Shown here piece by piece: positions 15,141-25,365 of a stretch of 64,000 nucleotides of DNA (the stretch's first letter is position 1; every line of letters starts with the position of its first letter). The translations under genes were made by a program, and so were the position numbers. The stretch is from assembly GCA_050301235.1 (NCBI GenBank), contig JBNKZD010000276.1:1-64000 (forward strand), given 5' to 3'. The stretch comes from JAFGIN01 sp050301235 (GTDB lineage Bacteria; Fibrobacterota; Chitinivibrionia; Chitinivibrionales; Chitinispirillaceae). The notes under the pieces are model-generated. The model was not told where the DNA came from and did no database searches. It worked only from the letters and a program-made list of their open reading frames with translations.

Positions 15141-16166
15141 CTACCTGGTTGATTTTCTCAAAACAAATTTAGTTTTCAGTTTTATAGCCTGGATACTTGT
15201 AGCAGCACTTCCATTACGTATCTGCTCCAGCAGCAGAGATGCAGCAGCGGCACCGATATCGTATGTGGGCTGAGCAACGGTAGCCAAAGGAGGAGTAATC
15301 TGAGATGCAATCGGATTGTCACCAAAACCAATAAGAGCAAGGTCGTCGGGAACAGAGATATTGTTCTTTCTGCACTCCATGAGAACGCCAATCGCAACAG
15401 GGTCATTTACACAAAAAAGTGCATCGGGCCGTTGATTCAGGTGCATCAACTGTTTAAAACCGTCAGCGCCATCGACTTCATCGAATCCTCCATGCACGAC
15501 ATAATCCGGATTGAACTGTATATGTGCATCTTCAAGTGCCTTTCTGTATCCGGCCAAACGTTCGCGCGCAATCTTAACATGTTGCGGCCCTGCAAGATGT
15601 GCAATTCTTTTGTATCCAGCTTTTATAAGATGCGATACCGCCGAATAAGCCCCTTCCTGGTCTTCAACGGTAACAGTATTCGCTTCGATTTCATCGCTTA
15701 TGCGGTCAAAAAAAACAATCGGAATCCGGCGCATCTTTACATCAGAAAAATGTTTTATATCTTTGGTATTCTGCGATAAAGAAACGATTATTCCTGCGAC
15801 TGAGTGTGATAAAAGGTTCCGGGTATTGAAAATTTCCCGGTTGTAATCTTCATTGGATTTGCAGACGAATACGGTATACCCTTCTTTAAACGCCACATCT
15901 TCGATACCATCAAGTACAGATGCAAAAAAATGGTGTTTTATTTCCGGAACAATTACTCCGATGGTCTTTGTGGCACCACTTTGCAAACTTTGTGCAACTG
16001 AGTTAGGAAGATATCCGAGATTATATGCCAGTTTCCGTGCATTTTTTTTCATCTCCTGACTTACATCAGGATAATCTTTTAAAGCTTTGCTGACTGTCGA
16101 AGGTGAAACTCCCAGAATCCGGGCAATATCTTTTATCGTTGTATGCGGAGATTTATCATGATTCAT
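15141..16166 (-). CDS. LacI/GalR-family transcriptional regulator
   Basis: A 341-residue repressor-type protein. Residues 10-30 hold the helix-turn-helix TIKDIARILGVSPSTVSKAL, followed by the hinge helix near 52-62 (PNSVAQSLQSG). The rest is a periplasmic-binding-protein-like sensor core (IGVIVPEI; HLAGPQ; GFGDNPIA). It is the first gene before galT-galK and all run the same way, so it most likely controls galactose use, and the ligand is inferred from that context. A perfect palindrome, ATTGTAT-AAA-ATACAAT, lies 48 bases upstream of its start and may be its own operator. Confidence 0.93.
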   Translation of the reverse strand: MNHDKSPHTTIKDIARILGVSPSTVSKALKDYPDVSQEMKKNARKLAYNLGYLPNSVAQSLQSGATKTIGVIVPEIKHHFFASVLDGIEDVAFKEGYTVFVCKSNEDYNREIFNTRNLLSHSVAGIIVSLSQNTKDIKHFSDVKMRRIPIVFFDRISDEIEANTVTVEDQEGAYSAVSHLIKAGYKRIAHLAGPQHVKIARERLAGYRKALEDAHIQFNPDYVVHGGFDEVDGADGFKQLMHLNQRPDALFCVNDPVAIGVLMECRKNNISVPDDLALIGFGDNPIASQITPPLATVAQPTYDIGAAAASLLLEQIRNGSAATSIQAIKLKTKFVLRKSTR

Positions 16167-16213
16167 TCTTGTTTTTTATTCCAATTTTAAATCATTGCAG
16201 AATTTTTTTCTTA

Positions 16214-16230
16214 ATTGTATAAAATACAAT
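16214..16230. promoter_or_regulatory. Candidate LacI-family operator
   Basis: ATTGTAT and ATACAAT form a perfect 7-base inverted repeat with a three-base spacer, 48 bases before the lacI-family ATG. Position and symmetry fit an autoregulatory site, although typical members favour a CG centre. No second copy was noticed before galT. Confidence 0.45.
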
Positions 16231-16303
16231 GTTTTTCTATAAATACGTAAAAAAAATCATTAAAATCCCTTTTTACCGGAATTTTTTTTGGTAACACCCC
16301 CAA

Positions 16304-18106
16304 TTAGAACGCATTACCGATATCAAGATGAATCACCACCAGGTTTTCATGTTTCGTTTTTTGCAGTTTAAAACCGGTATCGAACCGAAGCACTGCCACA
16401 GGAGTGTTGATTCGGATCCCTGGTCCCGCAGTCCAGCGAAGATCCTTAAAAAAAGTATTGAAATTTAAAACATCTGGATGATCATTATCTGTTATCCATA
16501 CATATCCGGCATCCACAAACAATGCAGCTTCAACCCACCAGAACAGAGGGATTTTTACCTCAGCCACATGGGCAACAACACTGATATTCCCACTCTGATT
16601 TGTATCAGCAATCTTTCGAAGCGCACCTTCTTTGTACCCGCGTACCGATTGTGAACCTCCACCGAAGAATCTCTCCTGAACCGGTAATGAATCGGTTTTT
16701 CCGTAAGGTATCCCCCACCCAAGTTCAAGAGCAGAAGCCCATTTGAGTTTACCGGTTTCCCAGTGCACTCTGTGATCAGTTGTAACTTTAACAAATTCCT
16801 CAGACCTGTTACCAATTAAACCTGCAACTTCGAACTTTAAAAGATTATAAAAACCACGTACAGGATTTATAAGGTCATTTCTGGTATCCCAGGCAAGATC
16901 AAAACCTACGCTTTGAGTATTGTTGGGAGCATTATTACCACTGACTCGTGATACATCTACCCATTTGAATCTTAATTGGTAAGCAAAACTTATGTCAGTA
17001 TGTTGCCCTGCAGTTATTTCAAATCCCTTCATAAAAGCATTGTATGTGTTTTCAATGTCAGTACGATTCGTAATATATCCCGCAGCATCGACTTTTAATG
17101 GGACAAGAAGCAGCCAGGGAACACCATATCGCAACTGAACAGATTGTTCTTTCTGCGATAGATTTCCTGAAAGGGTTGCTTTGTGACCAAGCTGGAAAAG
17201 ATTACCATAACTGGTTGTTAAGGATCCACGGAATTTTTCAGCAGTTCCGTAACCAGCACCCGCTTCGATTCGCAAGAAGTCAACTTCATCAACATTGATA
17301 CTCACAGGAACTGCAGTATCAGGAACATTTTCAATTTTGCTTAACGTATCTGAAATTATCGGATCTATTTTTACATAATTCACAAGATTGGTACGATAAA
17401 GACGTTTTTCGGTTTTTCTTACTTTACCAATGGATAAAAGATCACCCTTCTTGAAATCGAGTTCACGTTCGATAACCCGGTCTTTTAATCCCTTATTTCC
17501 TTTCAATATGATTGAATCTGCATATATTCGCGGTCCTTCATTTATAGTGTATACCACCCCTGCTTTGTGCCGTACAGAATCAATATCCAGTGTATAAAAA
17601 ACTTCCGCCCGAAGATGACCTTTTTTTAACACTTTTTCGCGAAGCATTTCAACGTCCTGTTCAAGTGATACAGCAGTTAAAGGCTTTAGGGGTTCAGTAT
17701 CCAATAACTTAATATAAGCAGAGTCAGCAGCCTTATTGATAGAATTTAAAGAGACAGATTTTACCAAATATCGTTCACCCTCAGAAATGGAAACAGTAAT
17801 TTTAACTTTTCTTTTTAAAGAATCACGGCTTACACTTTCCCTCTGGGCTTTTGCATCAAGAAATCCCTGTGAACGGTAAAACCGCTCCAATGCTGTAAGA
17901 TCAGAACCAAGTTTGTATTCTGTAAAAACAGTCGACGAAAGTATTGTTGACCGCTTCAACTCCATCACAGGAAGCAGATCCTTCTTTTTAAAGCTTTTAT
18001 TTCCAATAAAAGTTATATCCTGTACTTTCCACTTCTTTTCCTTAGCTGCAAGTAACGGAATAGCGGAGAATAAAATGATTCCTGTCAAAAAAATGATTCT
18101 CAACAC
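16304..18106 (-). CDS. tamA: TamA/Omp85-family outer-membrane protein
   Basis: The protein has POTRA domains (about 25-260 here) and a 16-strand barrel of the Omp85 family. Visible marks are the first POTRA (ITFIGNKSFKKKDL), repeated YRSQGFLDA and GPRIYADSI segments, and the barrel motif GGGSQSVRGYKEGAL (loop-6 RGY) near 470-485. GTG at 18106 is preferred: it has AAGGAC upstream, follows the tamB stop by seven bases, and leaves the proper signal peptide LRIIFLTGIILFSAIPLLAA. A longer ATG start at 18166 would overlap tamB by 53 bases. It probably inserts outer-membrane or secreted proteins together with TamB. Confidence 0.88.
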   Translation of the reverse strand: MLRIIFLTGIILFSAIPLLAAKEKKWKVQDITFIGNKSFKKKDLLPVMELKRSTILSSTVFTEYKLGSDLTALERFYRSQGFLDAKAQRESVSRDSLKRKVKITVSISEGERYLVKSVSLNSINKAADSAYIKLLDTEPLKPLTAVSLEQDVEMLREKVLKKGHLRAEVFYTLDIDSVRHKAGVVYTINEGPRIYADSIILKGNKGLKDRVIERELDFKKGDLLSIGKVRKTEKRLYRTNLVNYVKIDPIISDTLSKIENVPDTAVPVSINVDEVDFLRIEAGAGYGTAEKFRGSLTTSYGNLFQLGHKATLSGNLSQKEQSVQLRYGVPWLLLVPLKVDAAGYITNRTDIENTYNAFMKGFEITAGQHTDISFAYQLRFKWVDVSRVSGNNAPNNTQSVGFDLAWDTRNDLINPVRGFYNLLKFEVAGLIGNRSEEFVKVTTDHRVHWETGKLKWASALELGWGIPYGKTDSLPVQERFFGGGSQSVRGYKEGALRKIADTNQSGNISVVAHVAEVKIPLFWWVEAALFVDAGYVWITDNDHPDVLNFNTFFKDLRWTAGPGIRINTPVAVLRFDTGFKLQKTKHENLVVIHLDIGNAF

Positions 18107-18113
18107 ACTGTCC

Positions 18114-21100
18114 TTACTTCGTATATTTAAAAATAAAATCCAACCCATAATCATCGTTGTCAGCAACCCCTTTAATAAATAACCTCCGGGTAATTCTGAA
18201 CAATGCAGAAACTCTTCGACGCGTCAGATCTCCAAGGGCTGTTTCGTAAGTTAACAGCAGTCGTGGGCTGATTCTTTTTGACAGCGTCAGCGTTGGTGCA
18301 TTCTTTGTTTGCTTATCAGATTTTCCCAGTGCAAAAATATCTCCTTGAATATCGATACGATCGAGGCGCAGTACCTGTTCAAGTTTTCTTGTACCAAAAC
18401 CAAGGATACTCTGTCCGGCAAATGATTTCAACCTCTCTCCAAGAACACTTCCAACAGAACCACCCAGTGGCCTTCCGAATGTTAATATACTGATAATATC
18501 CGCATCACTGAGTTCCTCATTGTCCGAGCTCAATTTCAATGTTGGTTTTTTTAATGTTCCACCAACATTCATATGAATTATATAACTCTTTGGAATATCA
18601 TTAGTCTCTGAGGACCCTGGGCTTGCGGAGCTTGTCGCTTCCATCCCAAAAACCTCAGTTTGTGCCTTCAAATTCAGGGTAGGGTTGAGATCATTTGGGG
18701 AATGATTTACAAAACTACCTTCAGTAACATCAAACTTCCTGTCAAGATAATTGACATATCCATTATCTATTTTTATCTCACCAATATACGATGGATCCTG
18801 ACAATTACCAGTTATGGAAATATCTCCACCTATCTCAAAATATCCCAGATTCATATCAACAACTAAATCTTCCAGAAAATGTAACTTTAACTGAAGATCA
18901 ATTTTTTTTAGGAATGAATCTTTACTTTCCTGCACATATTGTACATTATCTGTGCTATTAAATAAATCAGTAATCCGGATATCTCTGAAAAAACGACTAG
19001 CACCAATACTCAGACCACCCTTTACAATAAATCGATCATCCCGTTTCAGAATCGTTGCATCAGCATCACTTATATTCATTTTTAATTGATCAATCAGCTC
19101 GACATTTAAATTTTCACCTCTAATCCTCAGCTTAAAACCTTCAAGTCCACTGTACGACCACACTGCGAATCCGCTCGCATTTAAACCACCCTTCCCCCAT
19201 TTTCCATTGATTTTTCTGAAAAGCACAGAATCATCTTTCATCACTAAACGAAGATTGAGGGGACCTATCGAAGGTGAGATGTCATCTATCCCCACAACAG
19301 CAGTATCGATATTGAGATATCCATCAAACAAAGGTCTTCCATTCCCAATCCCGATACGACCTTCGCCTTGTGCAACACCTTTTTGTATCATGTTTTCTGG
19401 GAAAAAACCTGCAATCAGTTTTAATGGAAATTTAACAATAACGAAATCGATCTTGAGACCTGGTCGTAAAAACAGCGAATCGGTTTTGTTCAGTGGAATA
19501 ACGCCACTCAAACTCAACAACCCTCCATGAGGTAGTGAAATCCGTGCAGTTTCGCAATGTACAGTATCTGGTGTAGCATATCCGATAAAAAATGTGCTGT
19601 CAATAACGCCCTGTGAATAATTGATAGTTCCTGTTGTAACAAAATAATTTACATCAGGTGCCATTACTTTACCAGAAATATTAGTAGTACCATGAATATT
19701 CCTGAATGCTATTTTTTCCCGGCGATTTCCTATTGATATTGCATCGATATTGAGATTACCCTGAACCTGAAATCCATTTCCACTGTCAATAATACCAACT
19801 GAACTTTTGATATAACCATCAGCACGCCAGTTTGTGTCAAGTACCGACACCATGAATGGTTCAAGATTCAATTTATCAGTTACCAGGCTTACTTGCAACG
19901 GTCGTTGAGGAGTTCCTGCGATTTTTGTCACATTTTTTAAACTCAGAGGAACAGTATATGCACATCGGAGAGAATCAGTCGATGAGCGGGCCAGATGCAG
20001 AATAGCATTGCCAGTAACCAGTGTATCAACAAGTTCACACTGTGCATTAAGGCTTTTTAAGGTAATATTTGCATAGGATGGATTTTGAACTTCTATTTTC
20101 AGAAACCCTTTTGGATTTTTTACAGTTGATCCGATATGAGCAAAGCAATCAACAATTCCTTTTATTGTATCATTCAAGGGAATCCACTCCTGAAATAGCG
20201 ATAAATCGATAGATGTTGCATTTGCAATAAAATCCATTGAATCTCCCTGGACAGCTCCATTTAAATCGAGATTTCCAGCTGTAATCCACTTATTAGAGTG
20301 ATTCCGCAGAGGTTTGAATGCTACTGCTATCTGTTTCTTACTTAGAATTACCTCACCATTACATTTTAATCCTGTGGAATTTTTATACAATTGCATACTA
20401 TCAAGTTGTATTGAATCAAGCTGCCCTGCAAATAATTGTCCTTTCAAGGAATCAACAGTAATCGAATCATAAGCCACATTCACAACTTTGAATGCCCCCC
20501 GTATGTCTGGTTTTAAAAGGTTTCCACCCAAAAAAGCATCTAATGTACAATCCCCTTTTACACCAGATATATTAATCAACGGTGTAATCGAATCGATCAT
20601 TGCATGCAGAGAAACATGTGATGGTCCGAATGAGTACTGATTTTTTCTTTTTTCAAGTGCGACCTGTAAAAGATCACTGGTTACCGTTTGCCATTGAAGA
20701 GTATCGCTTCGCACCTCTACTGAGAAATCCGGATTTTTGAGATTCCCGGAGAACCGAGTTGATGCTCTCAGCGAACCGGATGCAGATTTACCTGTAAATA
20801 TTTTACTTATCGCATCAGGATTATTAATAATGGCGTTAGCAGTTCCTTGAATTGTCGTATTGTTTATCAGTCTTCCCTCTGCATTCAAACTGTTTCTAAC
20901 CCATGAAGAGGTGACATTCCAGTTTTGTTTCTTCATGGATGCACTGAAAGATAAGCTGTCTGCACGATGAACCGAATCATACAGGGATGCATCAACGGTT
21001 ACAACCTCCGGCAATTTGTCAAAACCACAACCATTGATTTTTACTTCTGCATCTCCGCTCTGCCATTGAATATACCGTTGAACAATATGAGGTAATTGTA

Positions 21101-22250
21101 CCTTTTGAATATTGAGTCCCTTGACAATACCTTTCGCCCGATAATTCGAAAAGACTGGATTAACAAACAATTTTTCAGTCTGTACCATCGTCGAACATGT
21201 TACGTTACCTAAATCCGTTACAGCCGCAAACCCCATGTATAAGACAGAATCTCCATCATATCCACCTGACAGATACAATGACGGAATGTCAAAAAGAGAA
21301 GTTCCCCACTGGTTACCTGTGACTTGCGCATGCAAAACAGGACGTTGCAGAGTTCCATCCCATGATGCAGTTGCATGAAAACGTCCGCGCTCAGTAGCAA
21401 ATGTTGGCACATAGCCATAAATTGCTGTAACAGGCTTTACATCACTGTTGATATCAGCATCAAAATGCCAGTATCCCGTATCGGTAAATGGAATGCATCC
21501 ATTACCAGTCACCCTGGTTGAAGATCCATCGACTATTATATCGTGCAGTGTCATTCCTTTGAAAGTAAGAATTCCCATCGCTCCGATTGTATCGATGTTC
21601 CCATTCCACCATGGACTGTTGTACGATCCATCCGGAACAGTAAGATGAAGATTCATTGAATCAAATCGGTAAATCTCAGCAGATGCCTGTGCATTTTTTA
21701 TCACTCCGGTAAATGCAAGTAAACTGTCACAATATGTAGCATTAACGCTATTTACTCGCGCAGAACCGATGTACAGTGACCACTCTTCAATAAAGGTGCT
21801 TTTTTTCCTGTTCTTCATGGATTCAATAAACAGTGAGTCCGGAATCGCAGGTATCATCATTTTACCTGATGGAGCGACGGTTAAAAAAGCATCAATTCGG
21901 TCTATCGAAACCTTATCAACATGAATCATTTTCTGAAATAATGACCATAATGAAAAATGAGCATTCAGCGATTTGATCGCAATTGAATCACCATGACCGT
22001 TACGGTCTCGTAAAACAATTTTATCGATTCTGATTCGGGAGATTAAATTTGTTGAAAAAGAGTGGATTGAACACTTCCCCTGCAACACCACTCCAAGCTG
22101 CTTTTCGGTAAAATCAAGAATGTGCTGCTGGGTCACAGGAATTGAGAGTATCAACCATAGAATTCCAGAAACAGCAAACGGTAACATCAACAGTACTGCG
22201 ACGATTCTTATTATTACTCTGGAAATTTTGCCCTGAAATATATCGATCAT
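18114..22250 (-). CDS. tamB: TamB/AsmA-like inner-membrane translocation protein
   Basis: A 1378-residue protein with one N-terminal membrane anchor (about 10-35), a huge beta-helical middle, and the DUF490/TamB C-terminal domain at about 950-1378. The domain shows IGEIKIDNGYVNY, VTEGSFVNHSP, and near the end ADIISILTFGRPLGG and LLLTYETALGD. TamB-like proteins span the periplasm, possibly guiding lipids or barrel proteins to TamA; the tamA gene follows directly. Length is at the usual upper range (about 1250-1400). No fusion or break was seen across the frame. Confidence 0.9.
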   Translation of the reverse strand: MIDIFQGKISRVIIRIVAVLLMLPFAVSGILWLILSIPVTQQHILDFTEKQLGVVLQGKCSIHSFSTNLISRIRIDKIVLRDRNGHGDSIAIKSLNAHFSLWSLFQKMIHVDKVSIDRIDAFLTVAPSGKMMIPAIPDSLFIESMKNRKKSTFIEEWSLYIGSARVNSVNATYCDSLLAFTGVIKNAQASAEIYRFDSMNLHLTVPDGSYNSPWWNGNIDTIGAMGILTFKGMTLHDIIVDGSSTRVTGNGCIPFTDTGYWHFDADINSDVKPVTAIYGYVPTFATERGRFHATASWDGTLQRPVLHAQVTGNQWGTSLFDIPSLYLSGGYDGDSVLYMGFAAVTDLGNVTCSTMVQTEKLFVNPVFSNYRAKGIVKGLNIQKVQLPHIVQRYIQWQSGDAEVKINGCGFDKLPEVVTVDASLYDSVHRADSLSFSASMKKQNWNVTSSWVRNSLNAEGRLINNTTIQGTANAIINNPDAISKIFTGKSASGSLRASTRFSGNLKNPDFSVEVRSDTLQWQTVTSDLLQVALEKRKNQYSFGPSHVSLHAMIDSITPLINISGVKGDCTLDAFLGGNLLKPDIRGAFKVVNVAYDSITVDSLKGQLFAGQLDSIQLDSMQLYKNSTGLKCNGEVILSKKQIAVAFKPLRNHSNKWITAGNLDLNGAVQGDSMDFIANATSIDLSLFQEWIPLNDTIKGIVDCFAHIGSTVKNPKGFLKIEVQNPSYANITLKSLNAQCELVDTLVTGNAILHLARSSTDSLRCAYTVPLSLKNVTKIAGTPQRPLQVSLVTDKLNLEPFMVSVLDTNWRADGYIKSSVGIIDSGNGFQVQGNLNIDAISIGNRREKIAFRNIHGTTNISGKVMAPDVNYFVTTGTINYSQGVIDSTFFIGYATPDTVHCETARISLPHGGLLSLSGVIPLNKTDSLFLRPGLKIDFVIVKFPLKLIAGFFPENMIQKGVAQGEGRIGIGNGRPLFDGYLNIDTAVVGIDDISPSIGPLNLRLVMKDDSVLFRKINGKWGKGGLNASGFAVWSYSGLEGFKLRIRGENLNVELIDQLKMNISDADATILKRDDRFIVKGGLSIGASRFFRDIRITDLFNSTDNVQYVQESKDSFLKKIDLQLKLHFLEDLVVDMNLGYFEIGGDISITGNCQDPSYIGEIKIDNGYVNYLDRKFDVTEGSFVNHSPNDLNPTLNLKAQTEVFGMEATSSASPGSSETNDIPKSYIIHMNVGGTLKKPTLKLSSDNEELSDADIISILTFGRPLGGSVGSVLGERLKSFAGQSILGFGTRKLEQVLRLDRIDIQGDIFALGKSDKQTKNAPTLTLSKRISPRLLLTYETALGDLTRRRVSALFRITRRLFIKGVADNDDYGLDFIFKYTK

Positions 22251-22302
22251 TTCCTGAAAATACCATTTTTATCAATAAAAAAGCCTGATTGTTTTTTAAG
22301 TC

Positions 22303-22373
22303 GTTCAGGGTTCAAAGTTCACCGTTCAAAGTTTAAGAGAATTTGATCCCTTGAACCTCTGAACCTTTGAAGT
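22303..22373. repeat. GAACCTTTGAAC-family intergenic repeat
   Basis: Several TTCAAAGTTC and GAACCTCTGAACC units alternate here between two divergent genes. The same words occur near 784-830. It resembles the dispersed low-complexity repeats of this genome. The ATG of the PHP gene follows at 22385 with no strong ribosome site. Confidence 0.5.
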
Positions 22374-22384
22374 ATATTAATTCC

Positions 22385-24046
22385 ATGCATAATCTCGAAT
22401 ATTTGCCATTAATTGCACTCTACGCTGAGATCCATTTCAGGTTCTTTCCCCTTTTTCCAAGTTTTTTATTCAAACGGGAACCTGAAGTACTGTTTGACTG
22501 TCCACGTCGTCTCGATCCCGGCCAAGATCTACCGATTTCGTTTATCCTGCACGATTATGTACGTTTTCCGATGGACCTTGTTGAAGTCTCTATCGCAATC
22601 AATGGAACATCATTTCCAATAACCATGTTTTCATTCAATGATTGTACTAAATACGAGATCTCACACCCTCTTCAACGTAATCTTCGCTCCTTTATCTTTT
22701 CAATTCCCCGCGAAAAACTGCCTTCAGGAGAGGTTTTCATCAATGCAAAGGCAATTCTTAAAGACCGTAAAAACAGACTTCATGTCATATTAAATGATAA
22801 TATTCCAACAAGTTCCCGACTTGCATTTACCTGCCGGATAAGTGCAGAACCGTTACCAGCAACAACAATTTGCAGCTATGGTGATATGCATGTTCATTCA
22901 TCTTACTCAGAGAGCCATGTTGAATTTGGACATCCCATTGAAGTCATCAGTAGAACAGCCGCTGCCAGTGGACTGAATTTTATAAATATCTCCGATCACT
23001 CCTACGATCTCTCCTGTTCCCTTGAAAATTATTTAACGGTTGATTCATCACTTGCCCGATGGAAAAGTTTCATTAATGAATCAGAGAATACGTTCCCTGC
23101 TGTAGTTCTTCAGGGTGAAGAGGTTTCATGCCTGAATGGTGATAAGCAAGTTGTTCACCTTTGCGCTGCGCAAATCAAAAAGTTCATACCCGGCTCGCTT
23201 GATGGTGCCCGGGGAAAAAATGACAAATCCCGGCAATTAACAATTACACAAACAGTTGATGAAATTCATCGCCAGCAGGGTATCGCATTTGCAGCACATC
23301 CGGGATCAAAAAAAACACTGATGCAATCCATTTTTCTTAAACGAGGGCGCTGGAGTGAAATGGATTGTAATAACAACAGCCTTGATGGATTTCAGGCGTA
23401 TAATGGTTCATTCAGTCTTGCATGGAGACGAGCCCTTTCACTATGGTTGACATTATTAAAAAATGGTCATCGTATTCCTCTACTTGCAGGAAATGATGCA
23501 CATGGGGATTTTAATCGATACCGTTCAATAAAAACACCATTTTTCAGTATTTTCGAATCTAATGAGCGATATTTCGGAAACGGCAGAACCGGGCTGTATT
23601 TGAAATGCAACAGCAGGGATGATGTTGTGCGCGCGATAAAGGACGGAAAAACATTTGTCACCAATGGTCCTTTCGTGTCAATTAACAGTGACGCGAATGA
23701 AAGCAGCTCTGTTGTTAATAGTACAGGAATAGACTTCGCATCAACAGCGTTTTTTATTCATTGTGTATCGAGTGTCGAGTATGGAAGGCTTCAGAAAGTC
23801 GTTGTTTATGGTTTGAAAGCATCTGCAACCGAAGAGTGTGTACTTTTAACGGAAAACTATCAGGAACTTTGCTACTCCCGATTTCAATCCCTAAAACATG
23901 AGGAATTGCAGAATTTCAGGTATTTACGAGCAGAACTGCATACTGTGCGGGAAAATGGGATTGTTCATAAGGCATTTACCAGTGGCTGTTTCAACAGTTC
24001 TGCTACATTAAAATCAGATTCGCATGAAGTGCACCAGCTTCTTTAA
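22385..24046 (+). CDS. PHP-domain (CehA/McbA-like) metallohydrolase
   Basis: A 553-residue protein whose ATG at 22385 is preferred over an upstream TTG. Asp167-His169-His171 (DMHVHSSYS) starts the PHP metal site, followed by NISDHSYDL, LQGEEVS, FAAHPGS and LLAGNDAHGD, each adding metal ligands expected for the CehA/McbA branch. Members hydrolyse phosphoesters or carbamates; the substrate here is unknown. The N-terminal 160 residues look like a beta-rich accessory domain; the last 100 residues are beta-rich too. No signal peptide is clear. Its 3' end overlaps the end of flgI by 44 bases on the opposite strand, so the two messages are antisense to each other there. Confidence 0.8.
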   Translation: MHNLEYLPLIALYAEIHFRFFPLFPSFLFKREPEVLFDCPRRLDPGQDLPISFILHDYVRFPMDLVEVSIAINGTSFPITMFSFNDCTKYEISHPLQRNLRSFIFSIPREKLPSGEVFINAKAILKDRKNRLHVILNDNIPTSSRLAFTCRISAEPLPATTICSYGDMHVHSSYSESHVEFGHPIEVISRTAAASGLNFINISDHSYDLSCSLENYLTVDSSLARWKSFINESENTFPAVVLQGEEVSCLNGDKQVVHLCAAQIKKFIPGSLDGARGKNDKSRQLTITQTVDEIHRQQGIAFAAHPGSKKTLMQSIFLKRGRWSEMDCNNNSLDGFQAYNGSFSLAWRRALSLWLTLLKNGHRIPLLAGNDAHGDFNRYRSIKTPFFSIFESNERYFGNGRTGLYLKCNSRDDVVRAIKDGKTFVTNGPFVSINSDANESSSVVNSTGIDFASTAFFIHCVSSVEYGRLQKVVVYGLKASATEECVLLTENYQELCYSRFQSLKHEELQNFRYLRAELHTVRENGIVHKAFTSGCFNSSATLKSDSHEVHQLL

Positions 24047-25145
24047 TCGCCTGAAGGATTGCGATTACGTCCCTTGGAGTAACACCAAGAGAGTTGAGCG
24101 CTTGAGCAAGATCTGATACTGTCGTCGTCCCATCAAGAACCACCATCTCAGCGTTCTTTTCTTCCACAACAACTTCAGGATTAGGAATCGTTTCAGTTCG
24201 TCCCAGGCTGAACGGTTGTGGCTGAACCACTTCTGGCATATTTACGACTTCAACCTTTACTCCTCCATGAGAAACTGCTACCTGTGAAATACGTACTTCA
24301 CCACCTGCGACTATTGTTCCGGTTCGTTCATTGACAACAACTCTCGCCTGACTCGAAACCGCAAAAGCACAATTTTCGACTCTTGAAATAAAATGAGCCA
24401 GATCGATGTAGTTCTTGATAGAATCACGTGCGATCAGCCGGTAATCAAGCGATACTGTTGCAGCATCAATTGCTTTTGCCAGAATCTGCGGAGGTGCTTT
24501 ACCAAATTCTGAATTTATTGCCTCAGCCATTGAAATTGCAGAAGTAAAATCCGGATTATTCAGTGATAGCGAAATATCACGTCCATCCAGAACATTAAAC
24601 AGAAACTCTTTCTGAACTATCGCCCCTCCTGGTATACGACCTACAAGTACGTGATTCTTTTTGATGTGAGTCATTCCGCGATCACGAATGTCATATCCAC
24701 CGGTTGCAAGTGGTCCCTGTGCAGATGCGTACACAACGCCTTCAGGCCCTTGCAGCGGCGTGAGAATCAAAGTCCCACCTTCGAGACTTGTGGCATCACC
24801 CATTGAAGAAACGGTTACATCAAACTTTGTTCCTTTTCTCTTAAAAGGTGCAAGTGTGCCCGTCACCATAACTGCTGCTACATTTCGAATCCTGATATGC
24901 CCGTCGGGTAATTCAATCCCCATGTTTTTGAGCATATTGGAGATTGTCTGTTCTGTAAACACCGTCTGAGTGCGATCACCAGTTCCCCCTAAACCAACAA
25001 CAAGTCCATAACCATAGAGCTGAATATCTTCCAATCCTGTCAAGGATGCAACATCTTTGATTCTGACACCCATTTGTGAATAAACGGAAACCGCAACACT
25101 CAGGATAATTAGACTTATGCATTGTATTATGTGAAGTTTTTTCAT
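24003..25145 (-). CDS. flgI: Flagellar P-ring protein FlgI
   Basis: A 380-residue periplasmic ring protein with a signal peptide at about 1-23. Residues 26-60 (VRIKDVASLTG, LYGYGLVVGLGGTGD) and LSLNNPDFTSA, VVVNERTGTIVAGGEVR, and the C-terminal VSDLAQALNSLGVTPRD are all diagnostic of FlgI. It builds the P ring around the flagellar rod in the peptidoglycan layer, so this cell has a Gram-negative flagellum. It is the last gene of the flgF-flgG-flgA-flgH-flgI set; a 220-base gap with a hairpin separates it from flgH. Confidence 0.96.
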   Translation of the reverse strand: MKKLHIIQCISLIILSVAVSVYSQMGVRIKDVASLTGLEDIQLYGYGLVVGLGGTGDRTQTVFTEQTISNMLKNMGIELPDGHIRIRNVAAVMVTGTLAPFKRKGTKFDVTVSSMGDATSLEGGTLILTPLQGPEGVVYASAQGPLATGGYDIRDRGMTHIKKNHVLVGRIPGGAIVQKEFLFNVLDGRDISLSLNNPDFTSAISMAEAINSEFGKAPPQILAKAIDAATVSLDYRLIARDSIKNYIDLAHFISRVENCAFAVSSQARVVVNERTGTIVAGGEVRISQVAVSHGGVKVEVVNMPEVVQPQPFSLGRTETIPNPEVVVEEKNAEMVVLDGTTTVSDLAQALNSLGVTPRDVIAILQAIKEAGALHANLILM

Positions 25146-25244
25146 ATTCCATCCATGAAAAAGGTTATGTTATTTACATTAGTTCTAACACGTCCATAGT
25201 ATGAGAAGAGCTGTTATAATTAGTATCGTTTTAAAATAACAACC

Positions 25245-25291
25245 AAAAAACCGCTTCATACTTCGATTATACTCAGCATGAGCGGTTTTTT
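25245..25291. terminator. Bidirectional hairpin between flgH and flgI
   Basis: AAAAAACCGCT (25245-25255) pairs with AGCGGTTTTTT (25281-25291), extended inward by TCAT/ATGA around a loop. With A and T tracts on both sides this works in either direction, though only the minus strand is transcribed here. It would end the flgF-flgG-flgA-flgH message before flgI, leaving flgI dependent on read-through or its own promoter. Confidence 0.6.
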
Positions 25292-25365
25292 ACACGAATT
25301 TCGCGAAATACGCTCACCTTGAACTTGTCGAAGGGTTGTGTACAAAGACTTTTTGAACAGATTAT

